Shown here: positions 7,073-16,172 of the stretch, piece by piece
Position numbering within the stretch: the first letter of the stretch is position 1
Layout of the letters: every line of letters begins with the position of its first letter
Source: Priestia megaterium
GTDB taxonomy: Bacteria > Bacillota > Bacilli > Bacillales > Bacillaceae_H
Length of the DNA stretch: 64,000 bases
Assembly: GCF_023824195.1 (NCBI RefSeq)
Contig: NZ_CP085442.1
Location: 3,076,001 to 3,140,000 of the forward strand
Reading direction: 5' to 3'
The notes under the pieces: model-generated
What the model was told of the DNA's origin: nothing
Seen by the model: the letters and a program-made list of their open reading frames with translations, nothing else
Databases searched by the model: none
Translations under genes and position numbers: made by a program

Positions 7073-8617
7073 TTGGCAAATATCCCAAAGGATACTGAGC
7101 CCTACTGGCGCGATTATTTAAAGTTTCCAACATACCCATCTCTTTCAGAAAATCGAAAAGTTGATGTAGTAGTAGTAGGAGGCGGTATTAGCGGTATTAC
7201 AACAGCTTATTTATTACAAAAAGAAGGACTGAACGTGGCGTTAATTGAAGCTGATAATATTTTAAATGGTACAACCGGTCACACAACAGCAAAGATTACA
7301 GCTCAGCATGACGTTATTTACGACGAGCTGCTTTCACACATTGGCGAAGAGAAAACGCTGCTTTATTATAAAGCAAACGAACAGGCTCTGCAGTTTATGA
7401 AAGACTTAATTCAAACCGAAAATATCGACTGCGACTTTTCCGTACAAGATGCTTACCTGTACGGAGAAACGCTGGAGTTTGATCATCGAGTTCGTAAAGA
7501 GTTTAGAGCCTATCAGCGACTACATATTCCATGTGAATTTGCAACAGAGATTCCTTTTAATTTTGATATCAGAGCAGCAGCTATTATGAAAGATCAAGCT
7601 CAGTTTCATCCGTTAAAATATCTGCTTCATTTAGTAAAAAAATTCACAGAAAGCGGCGGATTGATTTTTGAAAACACCGTAGCAACGGATGTAGAAGAAA
7701 GCACGTCGCCCACCGTTGTCACAAGAGACGGACATCGAATTTCTTGCAAATATGTAGTGGCGTGTTCACACTTTCCATTTTATGATGGGGCGGGCTTTTA
7801 CTATACGCGCATGTATGCCAAACGTTCGTATGTACTAGCAGCAAAAGTTGAACAAGCTTACCCTGGAGGCATGTATTTAAGTGCTGATCAGCCTACTCAT
7901 TCGCTGCGTTCAACAAAAGTTGACGGAGAAGAACTCATCTTAATTGGTGGAGAAGGCCACAAAGCTGGACAAGGAATTAATACTATGTTCCACTATGAGT
8001 CCCTTCAGAGGTTCGCCGAAGAAAATTTTACTGTTCAACATTTTCGTTACAAATGGTCTGCACAAGATTTATTTACGCTTGATAAAATTCCATATATCGG
8101 TCCCATTAAAGAAAGCAAGCCGAATATCTTTATTGCCACCGGATTTAAAAAATGGGGGATGACTCATAGCACCATTGCAGCACATATTATTCGAGATGCA
8201 ATAACCGGAAAAGACAACCCATATGCAGAGTTGTATAATCCGTCTCGTTTTTATGCGGACCCTAGTCTTAAGCATTTCTTTCGTCAAAATCTTGATGTGG
8301 CTGAACACTTTATTACCGGTAAGTTTTCAATGCCTGAAAAAGGACTGGATCAGCTTCAAAATGATGAAGGGTCGGTCGTATATGTAAACAGCAAACGTAC
8401 GGGGGCTTATAAAGATCCTCAAGGGAAGCTTCACTGCGTCGATACTACATGCACGCACTTAGGATGTGAAGTAAATTGGAACGCTGGTGACCGCACGTGG
8501 GACTGCCCTTGTCACGGTTCTCGTTTCTCTTACGACGGATCTGTGGTAGAAGGCCCTGCTAAAAAGCCGCTTACACCAGTGGATGTCAATTCAAGCGATA
8601 AAAAAAGCACGCCGTAG
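7073..8617 (+). CDS. yhfW: FAD-dependent oxidoreductase with C-terminal Rieske [2Fe-2S] domain (YhfW type)
   Basis: A 514-residue two-domain protein. Residues about 25-370 form a DAO-type FAD-binding oxidoreductase with the dinucleotide motif VVVVGGGISGITTAYLL. Residues about 420-505 are a Rieske domain with both cluster ligand pairs, CTHLGC and CPCHGS. Bacillus YhfW has the same architecture; the substrate is unknown and electrons presumably pass between flavin and iron-sulfur centre. The frame begins at an ATG (7058), but that ATG is part of the ribosome-binding site GGAGGTGA, and the TTG at 7073 lies at the correct distance, so TTG is preferred. Monocistronic, ending in a strong terminator. 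Confidence 0.85.
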   Translation: MANIPKDTEPYWRDYLKFPTYPSLSENRKVDVVVVGGGISGITTAYLLQKEGLNVALIEADNILNGTTGHTTAKITAQHDVIYDELLSHIGEEKTLLYYKANEQALQFMKDLIQTENIDCDFSVQDAYLYGETLEFDHRVRKEFRAYQRLHIPCEFATEIPFNFDIRAAAIMKDQAQFHPLKYLLHLVKKFTESGGLIFENTVATDVEESTSPTVVTRDGHRISCKYVVACSHFPFYDGAGFYYTRMYAKRSYVLAAKVEQAYPGGMYLSADQPTHSLRSTKVDGEELILIGGEGHKAGQGINTMFHYESLQRFAEENFTVQHFRYKWSAQDLFTLDKIPYIGPIKESKPNIFIATGFKKWGMTHSTIAAHIIRDAITGKDNPYAELYNPSRFYADPSLKHFFRQNLDVAEHFITGKFSMPEKGLDQLQNDEGSVVYVNSKRTGAYKDPQGKLHCVDTTCTHLGCEVNWNAGDRTWDCPCHGSRFSYDGSVVEGPAKKPLTPVDVNSSDKKSTP

Positions 8618-8632
8618 GGCATGCTTTTTTTA
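8600..8632 (+). terminator. Terminator of the Rieske oxidoreductase gene
   Basis: AAAAAAGCACGCC pairs with GGGCATGCTTTTTT (one mismatch), followed by T-run; it starts at the stop codon. Confidence 0.85.
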
Positions 8633-8659
8633 TCATTATCAATGGATTCACATTTGAGT

Positions 8660-8911
8660 TTACTCTTTACATCCTTCTTTTCTAAAGTATCGATTATACA
8701 CCAAAACCATTGCATAAATGACTAAAAAAGAAAACGTAAAGATAATTAACCTTCCAGATTCAGGGACATGATCAAGATAGTCTGTTTCAAAAAACATAAC
8801 AAACATCAAAAATGGCAATAGAAACAAAAACCAAATAAAATCTCGATCCATAAACATTTTTATAAAAAATAAAATGGCCCCGATGTAGACAATCATCAAA
8901 AACATAATCAT
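8660..8911 (-). CDS. Small membrane protein of unknown function
   Basis: An 83-residue hydrophobic protein with three predicted membrane segments (about residues 2-19, 25-42 and 54-72) and a basic C-terminus (NRYFRKEGCKE). I do not recognise the family. The ribosome-binding site is weak: GGTGA lies almost against the first ATG, so the second ATG two codons later may be the true start. It sits alone between the Rieske gene terminator and the aromatic operon. Confidence 0.5.
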   Translation of the reverse strand: MIMFLMIVYIGAILFFIKMFMDRDFIWFLFLLPFLMFVMFFETDYLDHVPESGRLIIFTFSFLVIYAMVLVYNRYFRKEGCKE

Positions 8912-9046
8912 TCACCAAATTCTATTTAATACTAGAGGTGTTGTAATGATTATATCGGATTTCTCCGGCGAAATATAGAGTCATTGGTTTTAATTTTATA
9001 AATTCCTTATAACTTTCAAACTGCTATTTTAACATAATAAGGGAAT

Positions 9047-10318
9047 TTACTGCTGTAAAGACTCTAAGTGAGCAAAAAACTGCGGGTAAGAGACGGATAC
9101 CGCGTCACGATTTTCAATAATTGTTTCCCCTTCTGCAATACAAGAGGCAACAGCGAGCATCATACCGATACGGTGATCTCCGTGGCTGTTTACATTTGCC
9201 CCATGAAGTTTTGTACCTCCGTGAATAATCATTCCATCTTCCGTTGCTTCAATGTTAGCTCCCATTTTGGTTAACTCATTCACTACCGTATCAATACGGT
9301 TTGTTTCTTTGACTTTTAACTCTGCAGCATCTTTAATAACCGTGATTCCTTCTGCTTGTGTGGCAGCTAGTGCAATAATTGGGATTTCGTCAATTAGGCG
9401 TGGAATTAAGTCTCCTCCTACTTCTGTACCTTTTAAGTGAGAAGCTTCTACAACTAAATCTGCATAGGGTTCCGCTGTTTCTTTTGTTTCTTTGACTGTC
9501 TCGATCGAAGCGCCCATATTTGAAAGCACATCTAAAATACCCGTTCGAGTCGGATTCATCCCAACTTTTTGAATTTCAATGCGGCTGTTTGCAATAATAG
9601 CCCCCGCTACTAAAAAGAATGCAGCTGACGAAATATCACCAGGCACTTCTACATGCGTTCCTCTTAACGTTTGACCGCCTTCAATTGAAACGGTTAAGCC
9701 TTCTTCTTCCACTTTAACACCAAACGCCTCTAGCATACGTTCTGTATGATCACGCGATTTCGCCGGTTCCGTTACAGAAGTTGTTCCTTCCGCCTGCAGT
9801 CCAGCAAGTAAAATAGCTGATTTTACTTGTGCGCTTGCAACGGGAGATGTATAGTGTATACCTTTTGCTTTCCCACCTCGAATAACAAGCGGTGTAAAAT
9901 TAGCGTCTTTTCGGCCGTCTAAATGAATATTCATATCACGAAGTGGACCAGTCACACGCTTCATGGGGCGTTTGGCAATGGATTCGTCTCCAATTAACGT
10001 TGAATGAAAGGGTGTATTTGCTAAAATCCCCATCATGAGACGAATCGTGGTGCCCGAATTTCCGACATCTAAAATATCAGATGGCTCTTTTAGAGCTTGT
10101 ATACCTTTTCCTTTTACCACAACGCTTTGTTCATCAATCATCTGAATATCTACACCTAGTTTTTGAAAGCAGCAAATGGTGCTAAGGCAGTCGTCTCCTG
10201 GCAAAAATCCGTTAATCGTTGTGGTTCCTTCTGCGATTGAACCAAACATAACGGAACGGTGAGAAATGGATTTATCTCCTGGAATTTGAATCGTTCCTCG
10301 TAAAGCTTTTACTGTCAC
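9047..10318 (-). CDS. aroA: 3-phosphoshikimate 1-carboxyvinyltransferase (EPSP synthase)
   Basis: A 423-residue enzyme of the shikimate pathway that transfers enolpyruvyl from PEP to shikimate 3-phosphate (called AroE in B. subtilis nomenclature). Visible signatures are [12 protein letters not shown] near the N-terminus, GNSGTTIRL, the '[15 protein letters not shown]' segment and the C-terminal GDHRIGMM. Length and motifs match class II (Gram-positive) enzymes. The start is GTG at 10318 with AAAGGAGAG upstream. It is the last gene of an aromatic block, 15 bases after tyrA, and so shares its T-box-controlled transcript. Confidence 0.95.
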   Translation of the reverse strand: MTVKALRGTIQIPGDKSISHRSVMFGSIAEGTTTINGFLPGDDCLSTICCFQKLGVDIQMIDEQSVVVKGKGIQALKEPSDILDVGNSGTTIRLMMGILANTPFHSTLIGDESIAKRPMKRVTGPLRDMNIHLDGRKDANFTPLVIRGGKAKGIHYTSPVASAQVKSAILLAGLQAEGTTSVTEPAKSRDHTERMLEAFGVKVEEEGLTVSIEGGQTLRGTHVEVPGDISSAAFFLVAGAIIANSRIEIQKVGMNPTRTGILDVLSNMGASIETVKETKETAEPYADLVVEASHLKGTEVGGDLIPRLIDEIPIIALAATQAEGITVIKDAAELKVKETNRIDTVVNELTKMGANIEATEDGMIIHGGTKLHGANVNSHGDHRIGMMLAVASCIAEGETIIENRDAVSVSYPQFFAHLESLQQ

Positions 10319-10333
10319 AATCTGTCTCTCCTT

Positions 10334-11191
10334 TTATGCGTGAAGCGAATCACGAAATTCTTTGGCATCTGAAAAGTAATCAAATAACTCGTGTCCGTCA
10401 CCTTTTTCTACTAATAGTTTTACTTGTTCCATTTCTTTCATCCAGTCATCAAGCAATGTTAAAAGCATAGAACGGTTTTGTTTTAATATGTCTCTCCACA
10501 TATGAGGATTGCTTGAAGCAATTCTGGTAATATCTCGAAAACCGCCTGCCGCCATTTCTGTGACAAGATGATTATTTGCTGAATATCCTTTGACTTGTCT
10601 TACAAGACTGGTCGCAATCACATGAGGTAAATGACTGACAACTCCAGTGATTTGGTCATGAGTAGCTGCATCAAGCGGTACAAATTGTGCACCTGTAGGC
10701 TCTAGCAAATGCATAAGCGCATCTATTTTTTCTTTTTGCTCATTTTCAAACGGCGTTAAAACATAGCGCGCCGAACAAAATAAATCCGCTCGTGCATTGA
10801 CTGCACCGCTCGTATGAGAACCAGCCATCGGATGCCCGCCAATAAATGAAATACGTTTCTTATTCAGCGCTTGGGCTGCTTTCATAATTTCACCTTTGGT
10901 ACTTCCGACATCCGTTACGATAACCGTTTCTTTAAGCTTCCAAGTAGAAAGGTCGTGTATCCATGCTGTCGTGTACTCTACTGGAGTAGCAAGCACGATA
11001 TAATCTGCTTGGGCTGCTTCTGTTTTTATATCTTCAGCTACATAATCAACGATACCTAGCTGGTTGGCTAATTGTACTTCATTTGTATTGATATCAGCTC
11101 CAACGACCGTGACGTGACGATGCTTCTTCATAGCTAGCGCTAATGATCCTCCAATAAGGCCGACGCCAATAAGTAATACACGTGTTTTCAC
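10334..11191 (-). CDS. tyrA: Prephenate dehydrogenase lacking the ACT domain
   Basis: A 285-residue TyrA that oxidatively decarboxylates prephenate to 4-hydroxyphenylpyruvate with NAD+. The Rossmann motif LIGVGLIGGSLALAM is at the N-terminus and 'GGHPMAGSHTSG' and 'HDQITGVVSHLPHV' mark the prephenate site. B. subtilis TyrA is about 371 residues because of a C-terminal ACT regulatory domain; here the protein stops at KEFRDSLHA, just where that linker would begin, and the next gene's ribosome-binding site follows immediately. I looked for ACT remnants in the other frames and found none. Start is GTG at 11191. It lies between aroC and aroA, without the hisC that separates them in B. subtilis. 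Confidence 0.92.
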   Translation of the reverse strand: MKTRVLLIGVGLIGGSLALAMKKHRHVTVVGADINTNEVQLANQLGIVDYVAEDIKTEAAQADYIVLATPVEYTTAWIHDLSTWKLKETVIVTDVGSTKGEIMKAAQALNKKRISFIGGHPMAGSHTSGAVNARADLFCSARYVLTPFENEQKEKIDALMHLLEPTGAQFVPLDAATHDQITGVVSHLPHVIATSLVRQVKGYSANNHLVTEMAAGGFRDITRIASSNPHMWRDILKQNRSMLLTLLDDWMKEMEQVKLLVEKGDGHELFDYFSDAKEFRDSLHA

Positions 11192-11211
11192 CTTTCATTC
11201 TCCTCTATTCA

Positions 11212-12378
11212 TTAAAATTGCTTTGCGTATTCTTCATGTTTTTTTACGTTTTCTTGAATTAACTGAATTCGATCTGCCCCAAATTGCTCGATAATAGCAG
11301 ATGCTAGTTCCCAAGCAATCACTGATTCTGCTACAACCGCTGCCGCCGGTACTGCACAGCTGTCTGAGCGTTCAATACTTGCAGCAAATGGCTCTTTTGT
11401 ATCAATATCTACACTTTGCAGCGGCTTGTATAAGGTAGGAATAGGTTTCATGACGCCTCGCACCACAATCGGCATCCCTGTTGTCATGCCTCCTTCTAAA
11501 CCTCCTGCATTGTTCGTTTTACGCGTATAGCCGTTTTGTTCATCCCATAGAATTTCATCATGGACTTCACTTCCCGGTCTGCGAGCTGCTTCAAAGCCTA
11601 CGCCGATTTCAACGCCTTTAAACGCGTTAATGCTCATAATAGCAGCAGCTAGCTTTGAATCTAACTTACGATCATAGTGCACGTAACTTCCCACTGCAGT
11701 AGGCATTCCTTCTACTACTACTTCCACTACGCCACCAATGCTGTCTCCATTTTCTTTTGCATCATCGATTGCTTTCATCATCTTCTGTCCCGCTTCTTCA
11801 TCTAAGCAGCGAACAGGTGACGCTTCTGTTTTTTCCTGAAGTTCTGTTAGGGACTCATATGCCGTTTTTTCAGCTTTCACACCGCCGATTTCAAGCACGT
11901 GACACGCAATATTTACGCCTACAGCTTTTAGTACTTGTTTGGCAACTGCGCCTGTGGCTACTCGTACCGTCGTTTCACGAGCAGATGAACGTTCCAATAC
12001 GTTTCGCATATCTCTGTGACTGTATTTAATCGCTCCATTTAAATCCGCATGACCTGGACGAGGTTTTGTAATTTGTCGCTTTACTTCTTCATCATGATCA
12101 ACTGGATCAGCACCCATAATATTTCTCCAGTGAGTAAAATCTTTGTTTTCAACGACTAAAGCAATGGGTGAACCAAGCGTCTCACCGTGGCGAACCCCGC
12201 CTTTAATCTGAACTTGATCTTTTTCAATCTGCATGCGGCGTCCGCGCCCATGTCCCTTTTGTCTTCTCGCTAAATCTTCATTAATATGTTCGGCTGTTAA
12301 TTCAAGCCCTGCCGGTACTCCTTCAATAATCGCTGTTAATTGAGGTCCGTGCGATTCTCCTGCTGTTAAATATCTCAT
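11212..12378 (-). CDS. aroC: Chorismate synthase
   Basis: A 388-residue FMN-dependent enzyme that converts EPSP to chorismate (AroF in B. subtilis). Signature motifs are [22 protein letters not shown] and [14 protein letters not shown], all characteristic of the family. First gene after an internal T-box leader (12407-12620) and followed by tyrA and aroA at short spacings, so the three are one transcriptional unit. The ribosome-binding site GAAAGGA lies before the ATG. Confidence 0.95.
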   Translation of the reverse strand: MRYLTAGESHGPQLTAIIEGVPAGLELTAEHINEDLARRQKGHGRGRRMQIEKDQVQIKGGVRHGETLGSPIALVVENKDFTHWRNIMGADPVDHDEEVKRQITKPRPGHADLNGAIKYSHRDMRNVLERSSARETTVRVATGAVAKQVLKAVGVNIACHVLEIGGVKAEKTAYESLTELQEKTEASPVRCLDEEAGQKMMKAIDDAKENGDSIGGVVEVVVEGMPTAVGSYVHYDRKLDSKLAAAIMSINAFKGVEIGVGFEAARRPGSEVHDEILWDEQNGYTRKTNNAGGLEGGMTTGMPIVVRGVMKPIPTLYKPLQSVDIDTKEPFAASIERSDSCAVPAAAVVAESVIAWELASAIIEQFGADRIQLIQENVKKHEEYAKQF

Positions 12379-12406
12379 ATTATCGATTCCTTTCTGTTAT
12401 AAAAAA

Positions 12407-12620
12407 TAAAAAACTCGCCCCTACGTCGTAGGGACGAGTTTTTCTCGCGATACCACCCTAGTTGCAAACATTGCTTGCCACCTCGAATTGTTAACGATCC
12501 GCTGACCGCTCTGTAAAAGAGTACTCAAAGAGTGTAATTCGCTCACATTTTTGTACTGACTTCCACCAACCGTCAGCTCTCTGAGACAGGGAAATGTTTG
12601 CTACTAGTTTCTTATCACTG
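12407..12620 (-). promoter_or_regulatory. T-box leader of aroC-tyrA-aroA, tyrosine specifier
   Basis: The minus strand shows the T-box sequence AGGGTGGTATCGCG followed by a terminator (AAACTCGTCCCTAC with GTAGGGGCGAGTTT and T-run). Upstream the Stem I elements 'gagagctgacggttggtgg' and a specifier region GAATTACAC are visible, placing TAC (12536-12534) as the specifier, hence tRNA-Tyr. It lies only some 15 bases after the DAHP synthase stop and no separate strong promoter is visible, so it may act as an attenuator inside a longer operon. Confidence 0.85.
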
Positions 12621-12633
12621 TATCACTATGAAA

Positions 12634-13707
12634 TTAAGATAATTTTACTGCTGCACCTTTTAATTCTTCCATGAATTTGTGGAATTCAGGAATGTTCATT
12701 TGCTGTGCTGAATCTGATAGTGCTACTGCTGGGTCTGGATGAACTTCTGCCATTACAGCATCTGCGCCGATAGCAATCGCTGCTTTTGCACATGGTAATA
12801 GTAAGTCTTTGCGTCCTGTTGAATGCGTTACGTCTACTACAACTGGTAAATGCGTTTCTTTTTTCAAGATTGGAACAGCTGAGATATCTAATGTGTTGCG
12901 TGTTGCACGCTCGTATGTGCGGATACCGCGTTCACAAAGAATAATGTTTCCATTTCCGCGAGACATAATGTATTCAGCGGCGTTAATGAATTCTTCAATT
13001 GTTGCTGCCAATCCACGTTTTAAAAGAATCGGTTTGTCTACAGAACCTGCAGCTTTTAATAGCTCGAAGTTTTGCATGTTACGTGCACCAATTTGAATCA
13101 CATCTACGTAATCTAGAGCCGTTTCAATATCTTGAGGAGAAACAATTTCACTGATAATTGATAGGCCTAGCTCATCTCCTACTTGACGTAAGATTTTTAA
13201 CCCTTCCACTCCAAGACCTTGGAAATCGTAAGGTGATGTACGTGGTTTGAACGCTCCGCCGCGCATTAATGTAATGCCTTGTTCTTTAAGCGCTAAGCCC
13301 ACTTCTTTTACTTGTTCGTAGCTTTCTACTGCACATGGTCCCATTACAAATTCTAAGTTTCCAGGACCTACTTTTGTACCGTTGATGTCAACGATTGTAT
13401 CTTCAGATTTCTTTTTGCGAGATACAAGAAGTGCTTTACGGTGATCGTCTTCTTGAAGCTCTAAGCTTGCTTTGAAAATTTCTTTGAAAATATGCTGAAT
13501 TGTTGAAGCTTCGAATGGCCCATTATGGTTAGCTAAGATTTGATCTAACGATTTACGTTCACGAACTGGATCAAAGCGATTCACACCTTGTGTACCTTTT
13601 ACTTTTCCGATTTCTTGTGCGATTTCACCGCGTTTGTTTAATAATTCTAAAATTTCTAAATTTATTTCGTCGATTTGTCCTCGTAATTGTTCTAGTGATT
13701 TTGTCAT
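12634..13707 (-). CDS. aroG: Bifunctional chorismate mutase / DAHP synthase
   Basis: A 357-residue protein with an AroQ-type chorismate mutase at residues about 1-90 ([31 protein letters not shown]) fused to a class I-beta DAHP synthase (about 110-355, with '[10 protein letters not shown]', '[16 protein letters not shown]' and 'THSTGRKDL'). It catalyses the first step of aromatic biosynthesis; the fused mutase domain serves as the allosteric sensor for prephenate/chorismate in Bacillus, where the gene is called aroA. AAAGGAGG precedes the ATG. Two tandem T-boxes lie upstream, and a third between it and aroC. Confidence 0.94.
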   Translation of the reverse strand: MTKSLEQLRGQIDEINLEILELLNKRGEIAQEIGKVKGTQGVNRFDPVRERKSLDQILANHNGPFEASTIQHIFKEIFKASLELQEDDHRKALLVSRKKKSEDTIVDINGTKVGPGNLEFVMGPCAVESYEQVKEVGLALKEQGITLMRGGAFKPRTSPYDFQGLGVEGLKILRQVGDELGLSIISEIVSPQDIETALDYVDVIQIGARNMQNFELLKAAGSVDKPILLKRGLAATIEEFINAAEYIMSRGNGNIILCERGIRTYERATRNTLDISAVPILKKETHLPVVVDVTHSTGRKDLLLPCAKAAIAIGADAVMAEVHPDPAVALSDSAQQMNIPEFHKFMEELKGAAVKLS

Positions 13708-13807
13708 TTTAAAAATCCTCCTTTGATTTTATAACCTTGAACGGATCTTCTGAATTAGTTTGTATTTAAAAATCCGTTTTACACCTACACAGCCGCTTAT
13801 GCGGATA

Positions 13808-14040
13808 TACAAAAAGTCCCTACTGATTGTATCAGTAGGGACGAATTGATCGCGGTACCACCCTAATTGCAAGCATTGCTTGCCTCTTCATTAAGATAAC
13901 GGCTATTGCCGCTTTTGACTATCGCCAAAAGAAAGCTCCAAGAATGTAATTCGCAATCTCTTTTGTACTGATTCGCACCAACCATCAGCTCTCTGTTACA
14001 GGGAAGATTTTGCTACTATGCTCTTTTCATCGCTTGTAAT
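13808..14040 (-). promoter_or_regulatory. T-box leader, proximal of a tandem pair upstream of DAHP synthase
   Basis: Minus-strand T-box sequence AGGGTGGTACCGCG followed by a terminator (AGTCCCTACTGAT complement with long T-run). The specifier region reads GAATTACATT, giving TAC (13948-13946), tyrosine. A complete Stem I (gagagctgatggttggtgcga) and a Stem III region are visible, so this is a full T-box and not a fragment. Confidence 0.88.
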
Positions 14041-14067
14041 GGATATAAAATTATAATGGACCGAAAT

Positions 14068-14312
14068 ACAAAAAGTCCCTACTCACCCTTAAGATTTTTC
14101 TTAAGAGTCAGTAGGGACGAAAATTCGCGGTACCACCCTAGTTGCAAGCATTTTGCTTGCCTCTTCATTAAAATAACGGCCAGGCCGTCTTTTCCTACTC
14201 GGAAAAGATGCTCAAGGAATGTACTTCGAAAAAATCTGTGTTCTGACTCGCAGCAACCGTCAGCTCTCTGATACAGGGAAATTTTTTCTACTAGTGCTCC
14301 TATCAACGCTCA
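14068..14312 (-). promoter_or_regulatory. T-box leader, distal of the tandem pair upstream of DAHP synthase
   Basis: A second full T-box directly upstream of the first: AGGGTGGTACCGCG, a terminator whose loop is itself a hairpin (CTTAAGA...TCTTAAG), Stem I 'gagagctgacggttgctgcga', and specifier region GAAGTACATT, giving TAC (14223-14221). The two aptamers share blocks such as 'aatgaagaggcaagca' and appear to be a duplication. Confidence 0.88.
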
Positions 14313-14514
14313 GTATTGACTATGTATGTGTACTTGGATAATCAGTTCCGATCGTTTGAAACTGTTTGTCGCTTCCAAGTTGTGTGTAATGTTGTGTGAT
14401 GTTGATTTGTATTATGAATGGTTTTTTTATCTTCGTCAACACTTTTTATTAATTTTTTTATTTTTTAAAAACCATTGCTCCTGCAAACCCATCTCTATCA
14501 AGAGTTTTGTCACT

Positions 14515-14977
14515 TTAATTTTTTTCAAACACGTATTCCATTTCAGAGTCATATTCAATAAATCCGTGTTTTTGATACAAGCTTTTTCCTGCGGATGAAG
14601 CGCTTAACCATATTCGATTCACACCACTTTTTTGGCAGTACTGCATCAAATGCTTTAAAATTGCTGAAGAATAGCCTTGTTTTCGGTAATCAAAAGCTTT
14701 ATACATGTTCATAACATATGCTTCTTTTCCTTGGAGGTTACTCGGTGAAGGCGGACGTATAAAAAAGACGATGCTTCCTGCTGATACAACTTCTCCATCG
14801 GCTTTTAAAATAGCCGTATAATTAATTATTTGGGTTATTTATATTTGCAGTAAAATATTCTTCTGTCGCTTTTTGAAACAGCTTCTCACTCCCATTTAAT
14901 TCTCCCAGTTCTTTCATGAGCAACATTCGCAGGTTAACCAGATCCTGAACGTTTTCTAACACCGCTTTTTCAACCAT
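14515..14977 (-). pseudogene. GNAT-family acetyltransferase interrupted by a frameshift
   Basis: The first frame starts at ATG 14977 (GAGGGAG upstream) and encodes MVEKAVLENVQDLVNLRML, then about 30 more residues to a stop near 14826 in an A/T-rich tract (aaataattaattatac). One base shift restores a continuous reading: INYTAILKADGEVVSAG followed by the acetyl-CoA-binding section 'YRKQGYSSAILKHLMQYC' and the C-terminal 'KSLYQKHGFIEYDSEMEYV'. The whole would be a normal GNAT of about 153 residues. The shift is either a real inactivating indel or a sequencing error in a short repeat. Confidence 0.75.
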
Positions 14978-15004
14978 CGCTCTCCCTCTTTTCGTCTCTT
15001 TTAC

Positions 15005-15034
15005 AAAAAAAAACTCTCATCATTCGAGAGCTTC
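15005..15034 (-). terminator. Terminator of the chromate-transporter operon
   Basis: On the minus strand GCTCTCGAATGATGAGAGT forms a hairpin followed by nine T. Confidence 0.8.
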
Positions 15035-15036
15035 AT

Positions 15037-15567
15037 TCACGCAAGAAAAACAGCTCCGTATACGAGTGCTCCGACAATAACGAACGCTGGATGCACGCGC
15101 AATTTTTCTAATAAAAGAAAGCTGGCTGCTACTAAAAATAAAGTTTGCCATATACCTGAATCACCGTATGAATTCATAAAAAATTCATATGCCATCAAGC
15201 CCAGTAAAATGGCGATAACGGGACGAATGTAGTTCGTCATTTTCTTAACATTTGGCGAATCTTTATACTTAAATAATATTCGAAGTAAAATAACTAAAAG
15301 TAAAACCGACGGAGCAATCGTTGCAAAAAGAGCAACCACCGAGCCCAAAATCCCTGCCTGCTGATATCCGATAAACCCCGCCATTTTTGTTGCAATCGGA
15401 CCGGGCAGCGCATTTCCAATTGCTAGCATTTCACTAAACTCTTTGACCGTAAGCCAATGGTAGTGATCCACGACTTCTTTTTGAATAAGCGGAATCGACG
15501 CAGGTCCGCCTCCATAGCCTAAAATATTTGAAACAAAAAACGCCATAAATAGCTGAATATAAATCAT
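15037..15567 (-). CDS. Chromate transporter, half-length subunit 2
   Basis: A 176-residue ChrA-family (CHR) membrane protein, of the short type that carries a single CHR domain, with about five or six membrane segments. The family motif 'GGGPASIPLIQKEVV' and 'GNALPGPIATKMAGFIGY' are both present. Short CHR proteins work as heteromeric pairs; the partner lies immediately upstream with a 4-base overlap. The pair is orthologous in arrangement to ywrA/ywrB of B. subtilis. Chromate or an unknown organic/oxyanion could be the natural substrate. Confidence 0.85.
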   Translation of the reverse strand: MIYIQLFMAFFVSNILGYGGGPASIPLIQKEVVDHYHWLTVKEFSEMLAIGNALPGPIATKMAGFIGYQQAGILGSVVALFATIAPSVLLLVILLRILFKYKDSPNVKKMTNYIRPVIAILLGLMAYEFFMNSYGDSGIWQTLFLVAASFLLLEKLRVHPAFVIVGALVYGAVFLA

Positions 15568-16148
15568 ACCGATTCCCTCTTTTGCTTGTGTTCAGCACTT
15601 TCGCCTTTTTTTCCTTTTCGTTTTAGCGGAATCCAAGCTGCTGCCATAAGAACAATAATAATGACCGCTGGATGGATATGGGCAAATTCCATTAGCCCTA
15701 AACTAATAATCAGTAAGATAATAGCTGGCGTCCACCCCAGACCAGACGTTGATTTTTTAAAAAAGTCCCACGTCATAACCGCGAGCATAACTCCTACTAC
15801 AGGAACAACTGCTTTGGTCATGCCCATAACCCACGGCTGATCTTTAAATTGCGTTAAAGTTGTTAACAGCAATACCATTAAAAAAACGGTTGGAATAACG
15901 GCTGCAAATAAAGCTGTCCCGAGACCCAAAATACCGCCGACTCGATAGCCGATGTATCCAGCCAGCTTTGTAGCAATAGGCCCAGGCAGCGTATTGGCGA
16001 TTGCTAATAAATCGCCAAATTCATCGTCATCCATCCACTTGTACGTATCGACCACTTCTTTTTTCACGAGGGGAATAGCTGAAGGTCCTCCTCCGTAGCC
16101 GAGCATACCTGAGCGAAAAAACGCTATAAAAATATCTAATTGTCGCAT
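15564..16148 (-). CDS. Chromate transporter, half-length subunit 1
   Basis: A 194-residue short CHR protein with the motifs 'GGGPSAIPLVKKEVVD' and 'ANTLPGPIATKLAGYIGY', about six membrane segments and a very basic hydrophilic C-terminus (KRKGKKGESAEHKQKRESV). Its stop codon overlaps the start of the second subunit (ATGA-type overlap at 15564-15567), indicating translational coupling. GAAAGGAG precedes the ATG. The YwrD-type gene lies directly upstream in the same direction, as in the ywr cluster of B. subtilis. Confidence 0.86.
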   Translation of the reverse strand: MRQLDIFIAFFRSGMLGYGGGPSAIPLVKKEVVDTYKWMDDDEFGDLLAIANTLPGPIATKLAGYIGYRVGGILGLGTALFAAVIPTVFLMVLLLTTLTQFKDQPWVMGMTKAVVPVVGVMLAVMTWDFFKKSTSGLGWTPAIILLIISLGLMEFAHIHPAVIIIVLMAAAWIPLKRKGKKGESAEHKQKRESV

Positions 16149-16172
16149 TTCTCGCGCTCCTTTCTCTGTGAT

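Noticed and set aside
10319..10333. Frameshifted ACT domain at the end of tyrA
   Set aside because: Only 15 bases separate tyrA from aroA, so there is no room for a remnant; the domain is simply absent.
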